From the NCBI RefSeq assembly GCF_008801925.2, contig NZ_CP062803.1, forward strand, positions 2,852,001-2,916,000: a DNA stretch of 64,000 bases, read 5' to 3'. Numbering within the stretch: the first letter of the stretch is position 1; every line of letters begins with the position of its first letter. The translations under genes and the position numbers were made by a program. The notes beneath the pieces are model-generated. The model worked only from the letters and a program-made list of their open reading frames with translations. It ran no database searches and was not told the origin of the DNA. Shown here piece by piece: positions 17,062-24,109 of this stretch. The stretch is from Cupriavidus basilensis. GTDB lineage: Bacteria; Pseudomonadota; Gammaproteobacteria; Burkholderiales; Burkholderiaceae.

Positions 17062-17937
17062 ATGCAGGTCGTATCCATCATTTCAACGAAAGGTGGCGTC
17101 GGCAAGACGACCACGGCCGCCAACCTCGGCGGGCTCGCCGCGGACGCGGGGCTGCGCGTGCTGCTGCTCGATCTCGACGTGCAGCCCACCTTGTCCTCCT
17201 ACTACGATCTGGCTCACCGCGCGCCCGGCGGCATCTATGAGCTGCTGGCGTTCAACGAGCGCGGTCTCGACCAGCTCGTGTCCCGCACCATCATCGCGGG
17301 CCTGGACCTGGTGCTCTCGAACGACCACCGGGGTGAACTGAACACCTTGCTGCTGCACGCGCCAGACGGGCGCCTGCGGTTGCGCCACCTGCTGCCGGCG
17401 CTGGCGCCGCTCTATGACCTGGTGCTAATCGACACCCAAGGCGCGCGCTCGGTGCTGTTGGAGATGGCGGTGCTCGCCTCCGGCCTGGCGCTGTCACCCG
17501 TGACCCCGGAAATCCTTGCGGCCCGCGAACTGCGGCGCGGCACCATGCAGTTGCTGGAGGACATCGCGCCGTATCGGCACCTTGGCATCGAACCGCCACC
17601 GCTGCACCTACTCATCAATCGTGTCCACCCCGTGTCCGCCAACGCACGCATGATCCAGCAGGCGCTGCACGACCTATTTCAGGATCACACGGGCATCCGC
17701 GTGCTGGGCACCGACGTGCCGGCCATCGAAGCCTATCCGCGCGCTGCAACCCGCGGCATGCCGGTGCATCGCGTCGAGTATCGACAGCCACCAGGCAGAG
17801 TTGCGCCCGCTGCGCTCGACACCATGCGCACGCTCGCCGGCGAACTGTTCCCGCAGTGGCAAGACAGATTCGCCCGCGTGTCCGGCCGTCCTCCACGTTC
17901 TATTGAAACCGGGAGGTCCCGTGGCGAGCGCACATGA
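17062..17937 (+). CDS. parA: ParA-family partition ATPase of the ICE
   Basis: 291 aa. The N-terminus has the deviant Walker A KGGVGKTTTAANL at about residues 10-22, then a LLLDLDVQP switch segment and LVLIDTQGA. These mark the ParA/Soj ATPases that help maintain plasmids and excised ICEs. The coding end overlaps the next gene's GTG start by 17 nt, so the two are translationally linked. In ICEclc, parA acts together with the adjacent small gene shi on growth of transfer-competent cells; transfer of that role to this element is inference. Confidence 0.92.
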   Translation: MQVVSIISTKGGVGKTTTAANLGGLAADAGLRVLLLDLDVQPTLSSYYDLAHRAPGGIYELLAFNERGLDQLVSRTIIAGLDLVLSNDHRGELNTLLLHAPDGRLRLRHLLPALAPLYDLVLIDTQGARSVLLEMAVLASGLALSPVTPEILAARELRRGTMQLLEDIAPYRHLGIEPPPLHLLINRVHPVSANARMIQQALHDLFQDHTGIRVLGTDVPAIEAYPRAATRGMPVHRVEYRQPPGRVAPAALDTMRTLAGELFPQWQDRFARVSGRPPRSIETGRSRGERT

Positions 17938-18181
17938 ACTGTCCCGTGGCCACAAGCGACTGCGCGCCCTGATCGAGTTTGCGGTGAGCGAAGGCTGGCA
18001 CGTCAAACGTACTCGGGGTGGACACCTCAAATTCACCAAGACCGGCTGCGCCGCCATCTACACCAGCTCGACAGCGAGCGATTACCGGGCAGACCTCAAT
18101 GCCCGTGCGCAGATCCGCCGAGCCGAGCGCGAGGCCCGCATGGCCCGGCCCGCCAACGCCGAGGGATGCGGCCATGGCTGA
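17921..18181 (+). CDS. small HicA-like protein between parA and parB (position of ICEclc shi)
   Basis: 86 aa from a GTG at 17921 with GGGAGG 4 nt upstream. No ATG is available in this part of the frame. The core (RLRALIEFAVSEGWHVKR, then TRGGHLKFTKTG and SSTASDYRADLNARAQI) resembles the dsRNA-binding-like HicA toxin fold, including the GGH-x-KF strand with its histidine. No HicB partner is adjacent. It overlaps parA and parB, so all three are probably cotranslated. By position it corresponds to shi of ICEclc. Toxin activity is only an inference. Confidence 0.72.
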   Translation: MASAHELSRGHKRLRALIEFAVSEGWHVKRTRGGHLKFTKTGCAAIYTSSTASDYRADLNARAQIRRAEREARMARPANAEGCGHG

Positions 18182-19838
18182 GATGACCTCCCAGGACATG
18201 GCCGGCAAGCTGCTTGCCGCCGGGTTCGAGCGCAGTGGGCCATCGGCCACGGCTTTGAGTGACCCCATCGCCGACACGCCGATGGTCGTGACGCTGGACC
18301 AGTTGCGGCCCTACGACCACGATCCCCGCAAAAAGCGCAACTCGGCCTACGATGAAATCAAGGCCTCCATCCGCGAGCGCGGCCTGGATGCGGCGCCAGC
18401 CATCACACGCCGTCCTGGCGAGGCGCACTACATCATCCGCAACGGCGGCAACACCAGGCTGGCGATCCTGCGCGAACTCTGGACAGAAACGAAGGACGAG
18501 CGCTTCTTCCGCATATCGTGCCTGTTCCGGCCGTGGCCTGCGCGCGGGGAGATCGTCGCGCTGACCGGGCACCTCGCCGAGAACGAACTGCGTGGCGGCT
18601 TGACGTTCATCGAGCGCGCCCTCGGCGTCGAGAAGGCGCGCGAGTTCTATGAAGCGGAAAGCAGCACGACCTTGAGCCAGTCCGAGCTGGCCCGTCGCTT
18701 GGGCGCCGACGGCTTCCCCGTGCAGCAGTCACACATCAGCCGCATGGCCGATGCGGTGCGCTACCTGCTGCCTGCGATCCCGACCGTGCTGTATGGTGGC
18801 CTCGGTCGCCACCAGGTCGAGCGGCTGTCGGTCATGCGCAAGGCCAGTGAGCGCACGTGGGAGCACTATGCCAAGGGCCGCTCCCTGCCGCTCGACTTCG
18901 ACAGTTTCTTCCAAGAAGTGCTGTCGCAGTTCGATACCCAGGCCGACGAGTTCTCGCCGCAGCGTGTGCAGGACGAGTTGATCGGTCAGATGTCCGAGCT
19001 GCTGGGCATCGACTACGACGTGCTTGCCCTGGACCTGACCGAATCCGAGAGCCGCCACCGCGCCCTGGTCAGCGACCCAACCCCGCCATCGGCGCCGCCG
19101 GCATTGCCTGAGCCTGGGGCCATCGCACGGCCGCCGATTGAACCGGCACCGTCCCCCGCCACAGCAGCACATTCTGCAGGCCACTCTGCCGCCGCGCCGA
19201 CAAGGCCCCAGGACGATGCGGCCCCGCGTGAGGCATCCGCAGCCACCCCTGCGGCAGCGGCTGGCGATCTACTTGACGAGCACATCGTCTCTCCGGCACC
19301 CACGACGCAGCGGCTCCAGTCCATCCAGCGCATGGTCGCCGACCAGTTGGGCGATGCGCTTCCGCCCGACTTCTCGGCCAACGTGCTGCAGTCGATTCCC
19401 GTGCAGGCCGGTGGCCTCTATCCCATCTCGGACATCTGGCATATCGACCCAGGTCTCGACGCACCCGGCCGCCTGCGCGTCCACATCGCGCAGTTCGCGC
19501 GCGAGATCGCGGGCGAGGTCGACCTGGACGCGTGTGTCGAGGATCGTTCAGATGGCATCGGGTTCGCGTGTCGTGCCCCGACCCAGGTTTCGTCGCCGCT
19601 CGCACGTGCCGTGCTCGCGCTGCTGGTTTCCCTGGCCGGTCAGCAGTCGGCCGACGTGGGCTTGGACGGCGGGCACTTCGTCACCGACCTGCCAGCGCTG
19701 TTGCACGGCCAAGGCCAACGTCATGCCGACGGGGCCCGGCGATTGAGCGACACCGCGCTGGTCAAGCTGTTTCGTCTGCTGCGGCTGGCCCGGCGCCTGC
19801 TGGATCTGGAAGCCGGCGCTCTCGGTCCTGGGACCTGA
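18174..19838 (+). CDS. parB: ParB-family protein of PFGI-1-class ICEs
   Basis: 554 aa. The N-terminal ParB/Sulfiredoxin-type nuclease-like fold holds LDQLRPYDHDPRKKRN and HYIIRNGGNTRLAILREL (in place of the usual GERR box). A helix-turn-helix region follows (LSQSELARRLGADGFPVQQSHISRM). Residues from about 300 to 360 are a Pro/Ala-rich linker, and the C-terminal part begins near LQSIQRMVADQLGDALP. The ATG at 18174 overlaps the preceding gene by 8 nt and has GAGGGA at 7 nt. It probably binds a centromere-like site on the element with ParA. Confidence 0.9.
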   Translation: MAEMTSQDMAGKLLAAGFERSGPSATALSDPIADTPMVVTLDQLRPYDHDPRKKRNSAYDEIKASIRERGLDAAPAITRRPGEAHYIIRNGGNTRLAILRELWTETKDERFFRISCLFRPWPARGEIVALTGHLAENELRGGLTFIERALGVEKAREFYEAESSTTLSQSELARRLGADGFPVQQSHISRMADAVRYLLPAIPTVLYGGLGRHQVERLSVMRKASERTWEHYAKGRSLPLDFDSFFQEVLSQFDTQADEFSPQRVQDELIGQMSELLGIDYDVLALDLTESESRHRALVSDPTPPSAPPALPEPGAIARPPIEPAPSPATAAHSAGHSAAAPTRPQDDAAPREASAATPAAAAGDLLDEHIVSPAPTTQRLQSIQRMVADQLGDALPPDFSANVLQSIPVQAGGLYPISDIWHIDPGLDAPGRLRVHIAQFAREIAGEVDLDACVEDRSDGIGFACRAPTQVSSPLARAVLALLVSLAGQQSADVGLDGGHFVTDLPALLHGQGQRHADGARRLSDTALVKLFRLLRLARRLLDLEAGALGPGT

Positions 19839-19853
19839 GCGAGGGAGGCCCGC

Positions 19854-20414
19854 ATGTCCGCACCTAACCCACTCAACCAGGCCGTCATCGCGCAGGCGCT
19901 CTACGATCTGCGCAACGGGCAACTGCGCCGCTGCAAGGCGATGGGATTCGGTGAGGAAGAATTGGATGCGCTCAAGCATCCGGCGCTGATCAGCGTACTG
20001 GCCAATGCCAGCGTCTCGTGGTGCTCTGTCTCGGTGAACCGGGAAGTGCTCCGGCGATTGCTCAAACAGGCGCAGGACGTGGAGAAGGAGATCGCCACCG
20101 TCGATCGCATGTTGCGCCTGGGGGCCAGTACGGAAATGGCGAGCCGTTTTTATGGGCTGACGCACCAGGAAGTCGCGCTACGGCGTGAAGTTCTCGGCCT
20201 GCCCAAACGCAAGGGGCGCCATCCGGTTCTGGACGAGGAGCAGGACACCGAGCTGTGGCGACGCTGGAAGGCCGTGACCAGCAGCAGGAATGTCGAGCTG
20301 GAGGATGAGACCTCGGTTCTTGATGCGGCAATGGACCTCGCCGAAGGCATGGAACTGCCGCTGTCGGTGGTCTGGGCTGCGATCAAGAACTGGATCGATC
20401 AGGGATTGGGTTGA
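19854..20414 (+). CDS. DUF2857 family protein (STY4526 type; position of ICEclc bisD)
   Basis: 186 aa, soluble, helical. The segment NQAVIAQALYDLRNGQLRRCKAMGFGEEEL and the later LGASTEMASRFYGLTHQEVALRREVLGLP are typical of DUF2857. The latter looks like a helix-turn-helix of the FlhC/ParB kind. It follows parB by 15 nt and precedes the STY4528-type gene by 3 nt. In ICEclc the genes at this place encode the BisD-BisC activator that switches on transfer. I assign that role by position only. Confidence 0.8.
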   Translation: MSAPNPLNQAVIAQALYDLRNGQLRRCKAMGFGEEELDALKHPALISVLANASVSWCSVSVNREVLRRLLKQAQDVEKEIATVDRMLRLGASTEMASRFYGLTHQEVALRREVLGLPKRKGRHPVLDEEQDTELWRRWKAVTSSRNVELEDETSVLDAAMDLAEGMELPLSVVWAAIKNWIDQGLG

Positions 20415-20417
20415 GTC

Positions 20418-21668
20418 ATGGCCGTGGACGACGCTGCACCACGAGCACCACGCCAAGGCCCGGTCGCCCTCGCTGATCTGTTCGACAGCGCGCTGAAAGA
20501 CCTTGCACCGAAACCTCGCCCGCCCGCGTCCGCGCCAGCTCCCGCATCCGCAACATCTCCTGTCTCCGCAACCGGCGACGGTTTTCTGTTCAGCGGCAAT
20601 CGGCACGAGAGCGTGCCGCGACGGCTGTTCCTGGACCGACGCCTGACGCCGCTGGAACGCAATGCCTGGCAAGTCTTTCGGATGATGCTCAACGAGGATG
20701 GGGTCACGGCGTTTCCGACGTATGAGCAACTTCGCCCGTGGCTCGCGTCAATGCCCTGCGCCGGACAGGCCTCTCACGAGACCGTGGCACGGGCGCTGAC
20801 GCTGTTGCGCCTGACTCGCTGGTTGAGTCTCGTGCGCCGCAGGCGTGACCCCAAGACCGGGCGCATCCTCGGCAACCTCTACGTCCTGCACGATGAGCCC
20901 CTGACGCCTTTCGAGGCGATGCAGCTCGACCCGGACTACTTGGAGCTCGTCAGCCAAGCCCTGGGCCATTCGGCCAAGGCCGTCCAGGTCGTGGGCTTGC
21001 ACACCCTCAAGGAAATCGCCGAAGACCCGTTGTTGTCTGGCCGCACGTTGCCCTCGCGGCTGCAGGTCCTTGCCGAACGCCTCGCGAGCCAGGGCATTGG
21101 GTCGCAGGAGAGTTATCCACAGAAGGATAGGGTTCACGATTCCGAAGAAGGGGCGCCGAGCCTTCTTCGGAATTCTGATGACCCCTCTTCGGATTCCGAA
21201 GCAGGGCCGAAACCCGCGTCAGACGGCGCTCTTCGGAATCCGAAGCAGGACCGTACTGTACGTAGTAGTCGTATGAATGAAGTACGTACTACCGCGCGTG
21301 AGCGTGGGCAGGCGCGTGCGATGCCAGGAGTTCGCCTGCCTGATCGCTTTCTCGGCTTGAAGGAAGAGCAGCAGGCCGCCGCCATCGTGGCATTGCAGCA
21401 GGTCGATGCTCCGCTACGCCAGGCCGTGCTGGACGAATGGGCGGATCGCTGTCGCGGCAGCACCATCCGCAACCCGGCAGGCTACCTGTTCGGCATCATC
21501 CAGCGCGCCATCCGTGGCGAGTTCAACGCCTGGGCCAAGCAAGCCGGGTCAGCACCGCCACCTGCCCCTGCACGAGATGCACCGCCTGAACCACCGCGCA
21601 ATGTGGTTCCACCCGAGGTGGCCCGGCAGCACATTGACCGGCTGCGCGACCTTCTGCGCAGTAGCTGA
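20418..21668 (+). CDS. STY4528-family ICE protein, possible replication or activator protein
   Basis: 416 aa. The N-terminal region has an Ala/Pro linker and then RRLFLDRRLTPLERNAWQVFRMML and SHETVARALTLLRLTRWLSLVRRRRD, a winged-helix-like DNA-binding part as in plasmid replication initiators. Residues about 230-295 form a low-complexity polar linker. The C-terminal domain includes LPDRFLGLKEEQQAAAIVALQQV, then NPAGYLFGIIQRAIRGEFNAW. STY4528-type proteins are called pathogenicity-island replication proteins in some annotations. By position the gene may also correspond to bisC. The linker is encoded by DNA with a DnaA-box match and repeated palindromes. Confidence 0.78.
   Translation: MAVDDAAPRAPRQGPVALADLFDSALKDLAPKPRPPASAPAPASATSPVSATGDGFLFSGNRHESVPRRLFLDRRLTPLERNAWQVFRMMLNEDGVTAFPTYEQLRPWLASMPCAGQASHETVARALTLLRLTRWLSLVRRRRDPKTGRILGNLYVLHDEPLTPFEAMQLDPDYLELVSQALGHSAKAVQVVGLHTLKEIAEDPLLSGRTLPSRLQVLAERLASQGIGSQESYPQKDRVHDSEEGAPSLLRNSDDPSSDSEAGPKPASDGALRNPKQDRTVRSSRMNEVRTTARERGQARAMPGVRLPDRFLGLKEEQQAAAIVALQQVDAPLRQAVLDEWADRCRGSTIRNPAGYLFGIIQRAIRGEFNAWAKQAGSAPPPAPARDAPPEPPRNVVPPEVARQHIDRLRDLLRSS
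21113..21245. other. putative origin-like repeat cluster inside the STY4528-type gene
   Basis: TTATCCACA at 21113-21121 is an exact match to the strong DnaA box. A hairpin follows: ATTCCGAAGAAGG (21139-21151), a 9-nt loop, and the exact complement (21161-21173). Then come two near-identical palindromes, CTTCGGATTCCGAAG (21187-21201) and CTTCGGAATCCGAAG (21231-21245), 44 bp apart and both inside a longer shared sequence ending GCAGG. All four sites share the CTTCGGAAT half. The array falls in a non-conserved linker of the protein. This looks like an iteron-type origin, but function is inferred. Confidence 0.55.
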
Positions 21669-21719
21669 GCGCGACGAGCGACAAGGGCGTGAAGCAGACG
21701 TCGATGGCCGTCAGTAGAG

Positions 21720-21882
21720 CTATCCCCAGGGGATAGATGTACTACAAGCTGTAACGCCGACAGGCACGGCATGGCACTTCGGTCCAGGGGGGCCGTAATG
21801 GCGTCGGTTGCATGAGCGCACGCACCATTTGCGCGAGCAGCGCTCCATGGCTTTCGATGGAGCTATCCCCTGGGGATAGCTC
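21720..21882. promoter_or_regulatory. two TATCCCC-GGGGATA palindromes upstream of PFL_4669
   Basis: CTATCCCCAGGGGATAG at 21720-21736 and a 23-bp perfect palindrome at 21860-21882 with core CTATCCCC-T-GGGGATAG lie in the 331-nt gap after the STY4528-type gene, centres 143 bp apart. A further inverted pair GCTCCAT/ATGGAGC (21842-21863) overlaps the second. The same core recurs before topB at 23883. These are probable operator sites for an ICE regulator. The gap has no gene. Confidence 0.65.
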
Positions 21883-21999
21883 GTGTCACAGGCCACCGCT
21901 GCCACGACAACCGGGTCCCGGTTCATTTCGGTTTGTTGACTGACTGCCTTCCGTTGCGTGCCGATCCTGACCGCTCCTTTTCCCAAGCGAGCGGACGCC

Positions 22000-22788
22000 A
22001 TGGCAACCAACGAACCTCTGCAACTCAATCTCGGCTCTTTGCGCAGCGCGATGTCGCTGACGCTTCACACCCACCACGCCTCGCGCATCTGGCATGGCCG
22101 CGCCGCCGCCGAGGGGCGACCCGGCATCGTCGGCCTGAACGGCTACATCGCCGTGATGAACAAGATGAAGCGCGGCTCGGAGCAGGACGACCCGTACAGC
22201 GACTGGTGGATGTTGCGCATCGAGGAAAAGCTCGACCAGACCAGGACCACGTTGCAATCGCTGCGCGAGCAGGTTGACCAGGCACTGGCCGGCGTGCCTG
22301 CGGCGTTGAGCCTGGGTGAGAACCTCAACGTGCAGCCGGTGAAGCTCCCCTTGTTCGTGAACGCGCAGCTCGGCTTTGCCGCCGTCTATCTGCTGGCCGA
22401 CTACGACGACATCGCCCGCAAGCTGATCCTCGCCCACCACACCGCGCTGATCGATCGCTCGACGTTGGAGCGCTGGCTCAACGAAGGTGCCCACGCGCTG
22501 CGCAGCCTGTTCAGCCTGGCCCAGCAATACCGCTACTCGGGCTGCACCCGCGACGACTTCGCGGCCAAGAACGCCGCAGCTCGGGCAGCATTGGAGAAGT
22601 TCGGCGAACTGCCGCAGGACGTGCTCGAAGGCATGCGCCGCTCGAAGTTTGCGCCGCCCGTCGTGCGCCGTGGTCTGCAACAGCGTGGTGATAGCGCTGC
22701 CGCAGCCGCATCTCCCACCGACGAAGGCGCTGCCGCCGATTCGGCCGAGGCCAAGTCCACAGCCGCCGGCGAGGACGAACCGGCATGA
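22000..22788 (+). CDS. PFL_4669-family ICE protein (TIGR03761)
   Basis: 262 aa, soluble. Sequence such as SLTLHTHHASRIWHGRAAAEGRPGI and LPLFVNAQLGFAAVYLLADYD is characteristic of the PFL_4669 family, found at this place in PFGI-1-class ICEs. A C-terminal Ala/Glu-rich tail follows. Function is unknown; a role in element replication or regulation is commonly supposed. The ATG at 22000 is used because the longer frame upstream (from 21958) starts in the intergenic operator region. The stop overlaps the next ATG by 4 nt (ATGA). Confidence 0.85.
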   Translation: MATNEPLQLNLGSLRSAMSLTLHTHHASRIWHGRAAAEGRPGIVGLNGYIAVMNKMKRGSEQDDPYSDWWMLRIEEKLDQTRTTLQSLREQVDQALAGVPAALSLGENLNVQPVKLPLFVNAQLGFAAVYLLADYDDIARKLILAHHTALIDRSTLERWLNEGAHALRSLFSLAQQYRYSGCTRDDFAAKNAAARAALEKFGELPQDVLEGMRRSKFAPPVVRRGLQQRGDSAAAAASPTDEGAAADSAEAKSTAAGEDEPA

Positions 22789-23312
22789 GCGACCCGAACC
22801 GCGAACCGCGCTACTTCCGTCGTCTGGAACAGCCAGCCTTCATGCGGCTGGAACACGCGGCCTCTCTAAAAGGCCTTTTAAAGCCTTTTAAAGGTAAAGG
22901 GGACTTCGAGGCCTGGGCCAGCCAGTGCTTCGCCATGCGCGACGAGTTGATTGCCCTGGCGCAGCGACAGGTGCTGCCACAGGCGTGCGGGCATCCCTTC
23001 CACCTGCTTCCCGTCGAGCTGGCCCAGCAGACCACTGGCGCAGGCACGACCTTTCTTCGCTGGCGCAAGCACGATCGATCGGCCATGGGCGTGGCGTTGT
23101 GGCAGGAGCTGATGGCGAGCCCCAGCACGCCGGTCAACCTGCTGCACGACCTGCACGAGATCGAACTGCAGCGCGTCATGCTGAACATGCAGATCAGCCT
23201 GCTGCACACCCTGGGCAGGCAAGCACAGGAATGCGCCAGCAAGGCCGCGCAGGCGGACAACACCTACCTGCGCCGGCTCGCGTCCGTTCCTGCCGCAGTG
23301 CGCGATCGGTGA
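22785..23312 (+). CDS. DUF3158 family ICE protein
   Basis: 175 aa, helical, soluble. Residues such as YFRRLEQPAFMRLEHAASLKG and GTTFLRWRKHDRSAMGVALWQELM are typical of DUF3158. It lies between PFL_4669 and ssb and is translationally coupled to the former. By position it may correspond to inrR of ICEclc, a gene needed for full integrase expression, though I cannot prove the match. Codons 28-39 use CTA, TTA, CCT, TTT, AAA and GGT, very unlike the rest of the gene (see findings). Confidence 0.8.
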   Translation: MSDPNREPRYFRRLEQPAFMRLEHAASLKGLLKPFKGKGDFEAWASQCFAMRDELIALAQRQVLPQACGHPFHLLPVELAQQTTGAGTTFLRWRKHDRSAMGVALWQELMASPSTPVNLLHDLHEIELQRVMLNMQISLLHTLGRQAQECASKAAQADNTYLRRLASVPAAVRDR

Positions 23313-23385
23313 TTGCGCCTGCCATCCGAGCACGCGCCCGAGCCCAACGAGGCACGGGTATTTCAACCACCACGGAGATTCCAAC

Positions 23386-23826
23386 ATGAGCACACAATTC
23401 ATCGGCGAGGGCAACATCGGATCGCCTCCCGAGTACCGCGAATTCCCCAATGGCAACGACGATCCTCGCCGGTTGCTCCGGCTGAACGTGTACTTCGACA
23501 ACCCCGTCCCCACCAAGGGCGGCGAGTTCGAGGACCGCGGCGGCTTCTGGGCGCCGGTGGAACTCTGGCACCACGACGCCGACCGCTGGCAGCAGCTCTA
23601 CCAGAAGGGCATGCGGGTGCTGGTCGTCGGCCGCATGGAGCGCGACCCCTGGACGGACAACGAAGATCAGCCGCGTGAGACTTGGCAGGTCAACGCGCGC
23701 AGTGTCGGCATCCTGCCGTACCGCATCGAGTCTGTGGCCCTCAGCCCGAAGCCACAGGAGGCAGAGCCGAAGCCCCAGGCCACCCAGGAATCGACGGCGC
23801 CGAAAGAGACCAAGCGCAGGAAGTGA
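23386..23826 (+). CDS. ssb: ICE-encoded single-stranded DNA-binding protein
   Basis: 146 aa. The OB-fold strands read FIGEGNIGSPPEYREFPNG, LLRLNVYFDNPV, APVELWHHDADRWQQLYQKGMRVLVVGRMER and RETWQVNARSVGILPYRIESV, matching the divergent SSB group of PFGI-1-class ICEs. A Lys/Pro/Glu-rich tail follows, without the DIPF tip of chromosomal SSB. It probably coats single strands during transfer or replication of the element. A clear AGGAG-like site (GGAGATT) lies upstream of the start. The next gene is preceded by a palindromic operator. Confidence 0.88.
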   Translation: MSTQFIGEGNIGSPPEYREFPNGNDDPRRLLRLNVYFDNPVPTKGGEFEDRGGFWAPVELWHHDADRWQQLYQKGMRVLVVGRMERDPWTDNEDQPRETWQVNARSVGILPYRIESVALSPKPQEAEPKPQATQESTAPKETKRRK

Positions 23827-23882
23827 TCGGGCATGGAGGGCGGCTGCCGCAGTGCTTCGCCGCCCTCCATGCGCTGCGAATT

Positions 23883-23897
23883 ATCCCCAGGGGATAG
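23883..23897. promoter_or_regulatory. third TATCCCC-GGGGATA palindrome, upstream of topB
   Basis: TATCCCCAGGGGATA lies 213 nt before the topB start and shares its core with the two sites at 21720 and 21860. It is in a 283-nt spacer with no other gene. Confidence 0.6.
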
Positions 23898-24109
23898 CTC
23901 CACCAACGTCCACCGAGTTCCACGCGCGCTCCCGGAAATCGCGGCTCTCGGCCCGCACACTTCCGGCCACGCACCTTCCCCGCACTCGCCATTTCATCGG
24001 CGTGAAAGCGGTCGCTGCCGCATGCGGCTTGTTTGCTGCTGCCAGGGGCTGCGCTCGGCATCCTCGATCCCAGCAACTCCATGAACAACAGGAATCGGGA
24101 TGGACGGAT

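Noticed and set aside
21185..21250. CTTCGGA repeats as a CRISPR array
   Set aside because: Only two full copies, palindromic, inside a coding gene, with no spacer structure and no cas genes in the window.
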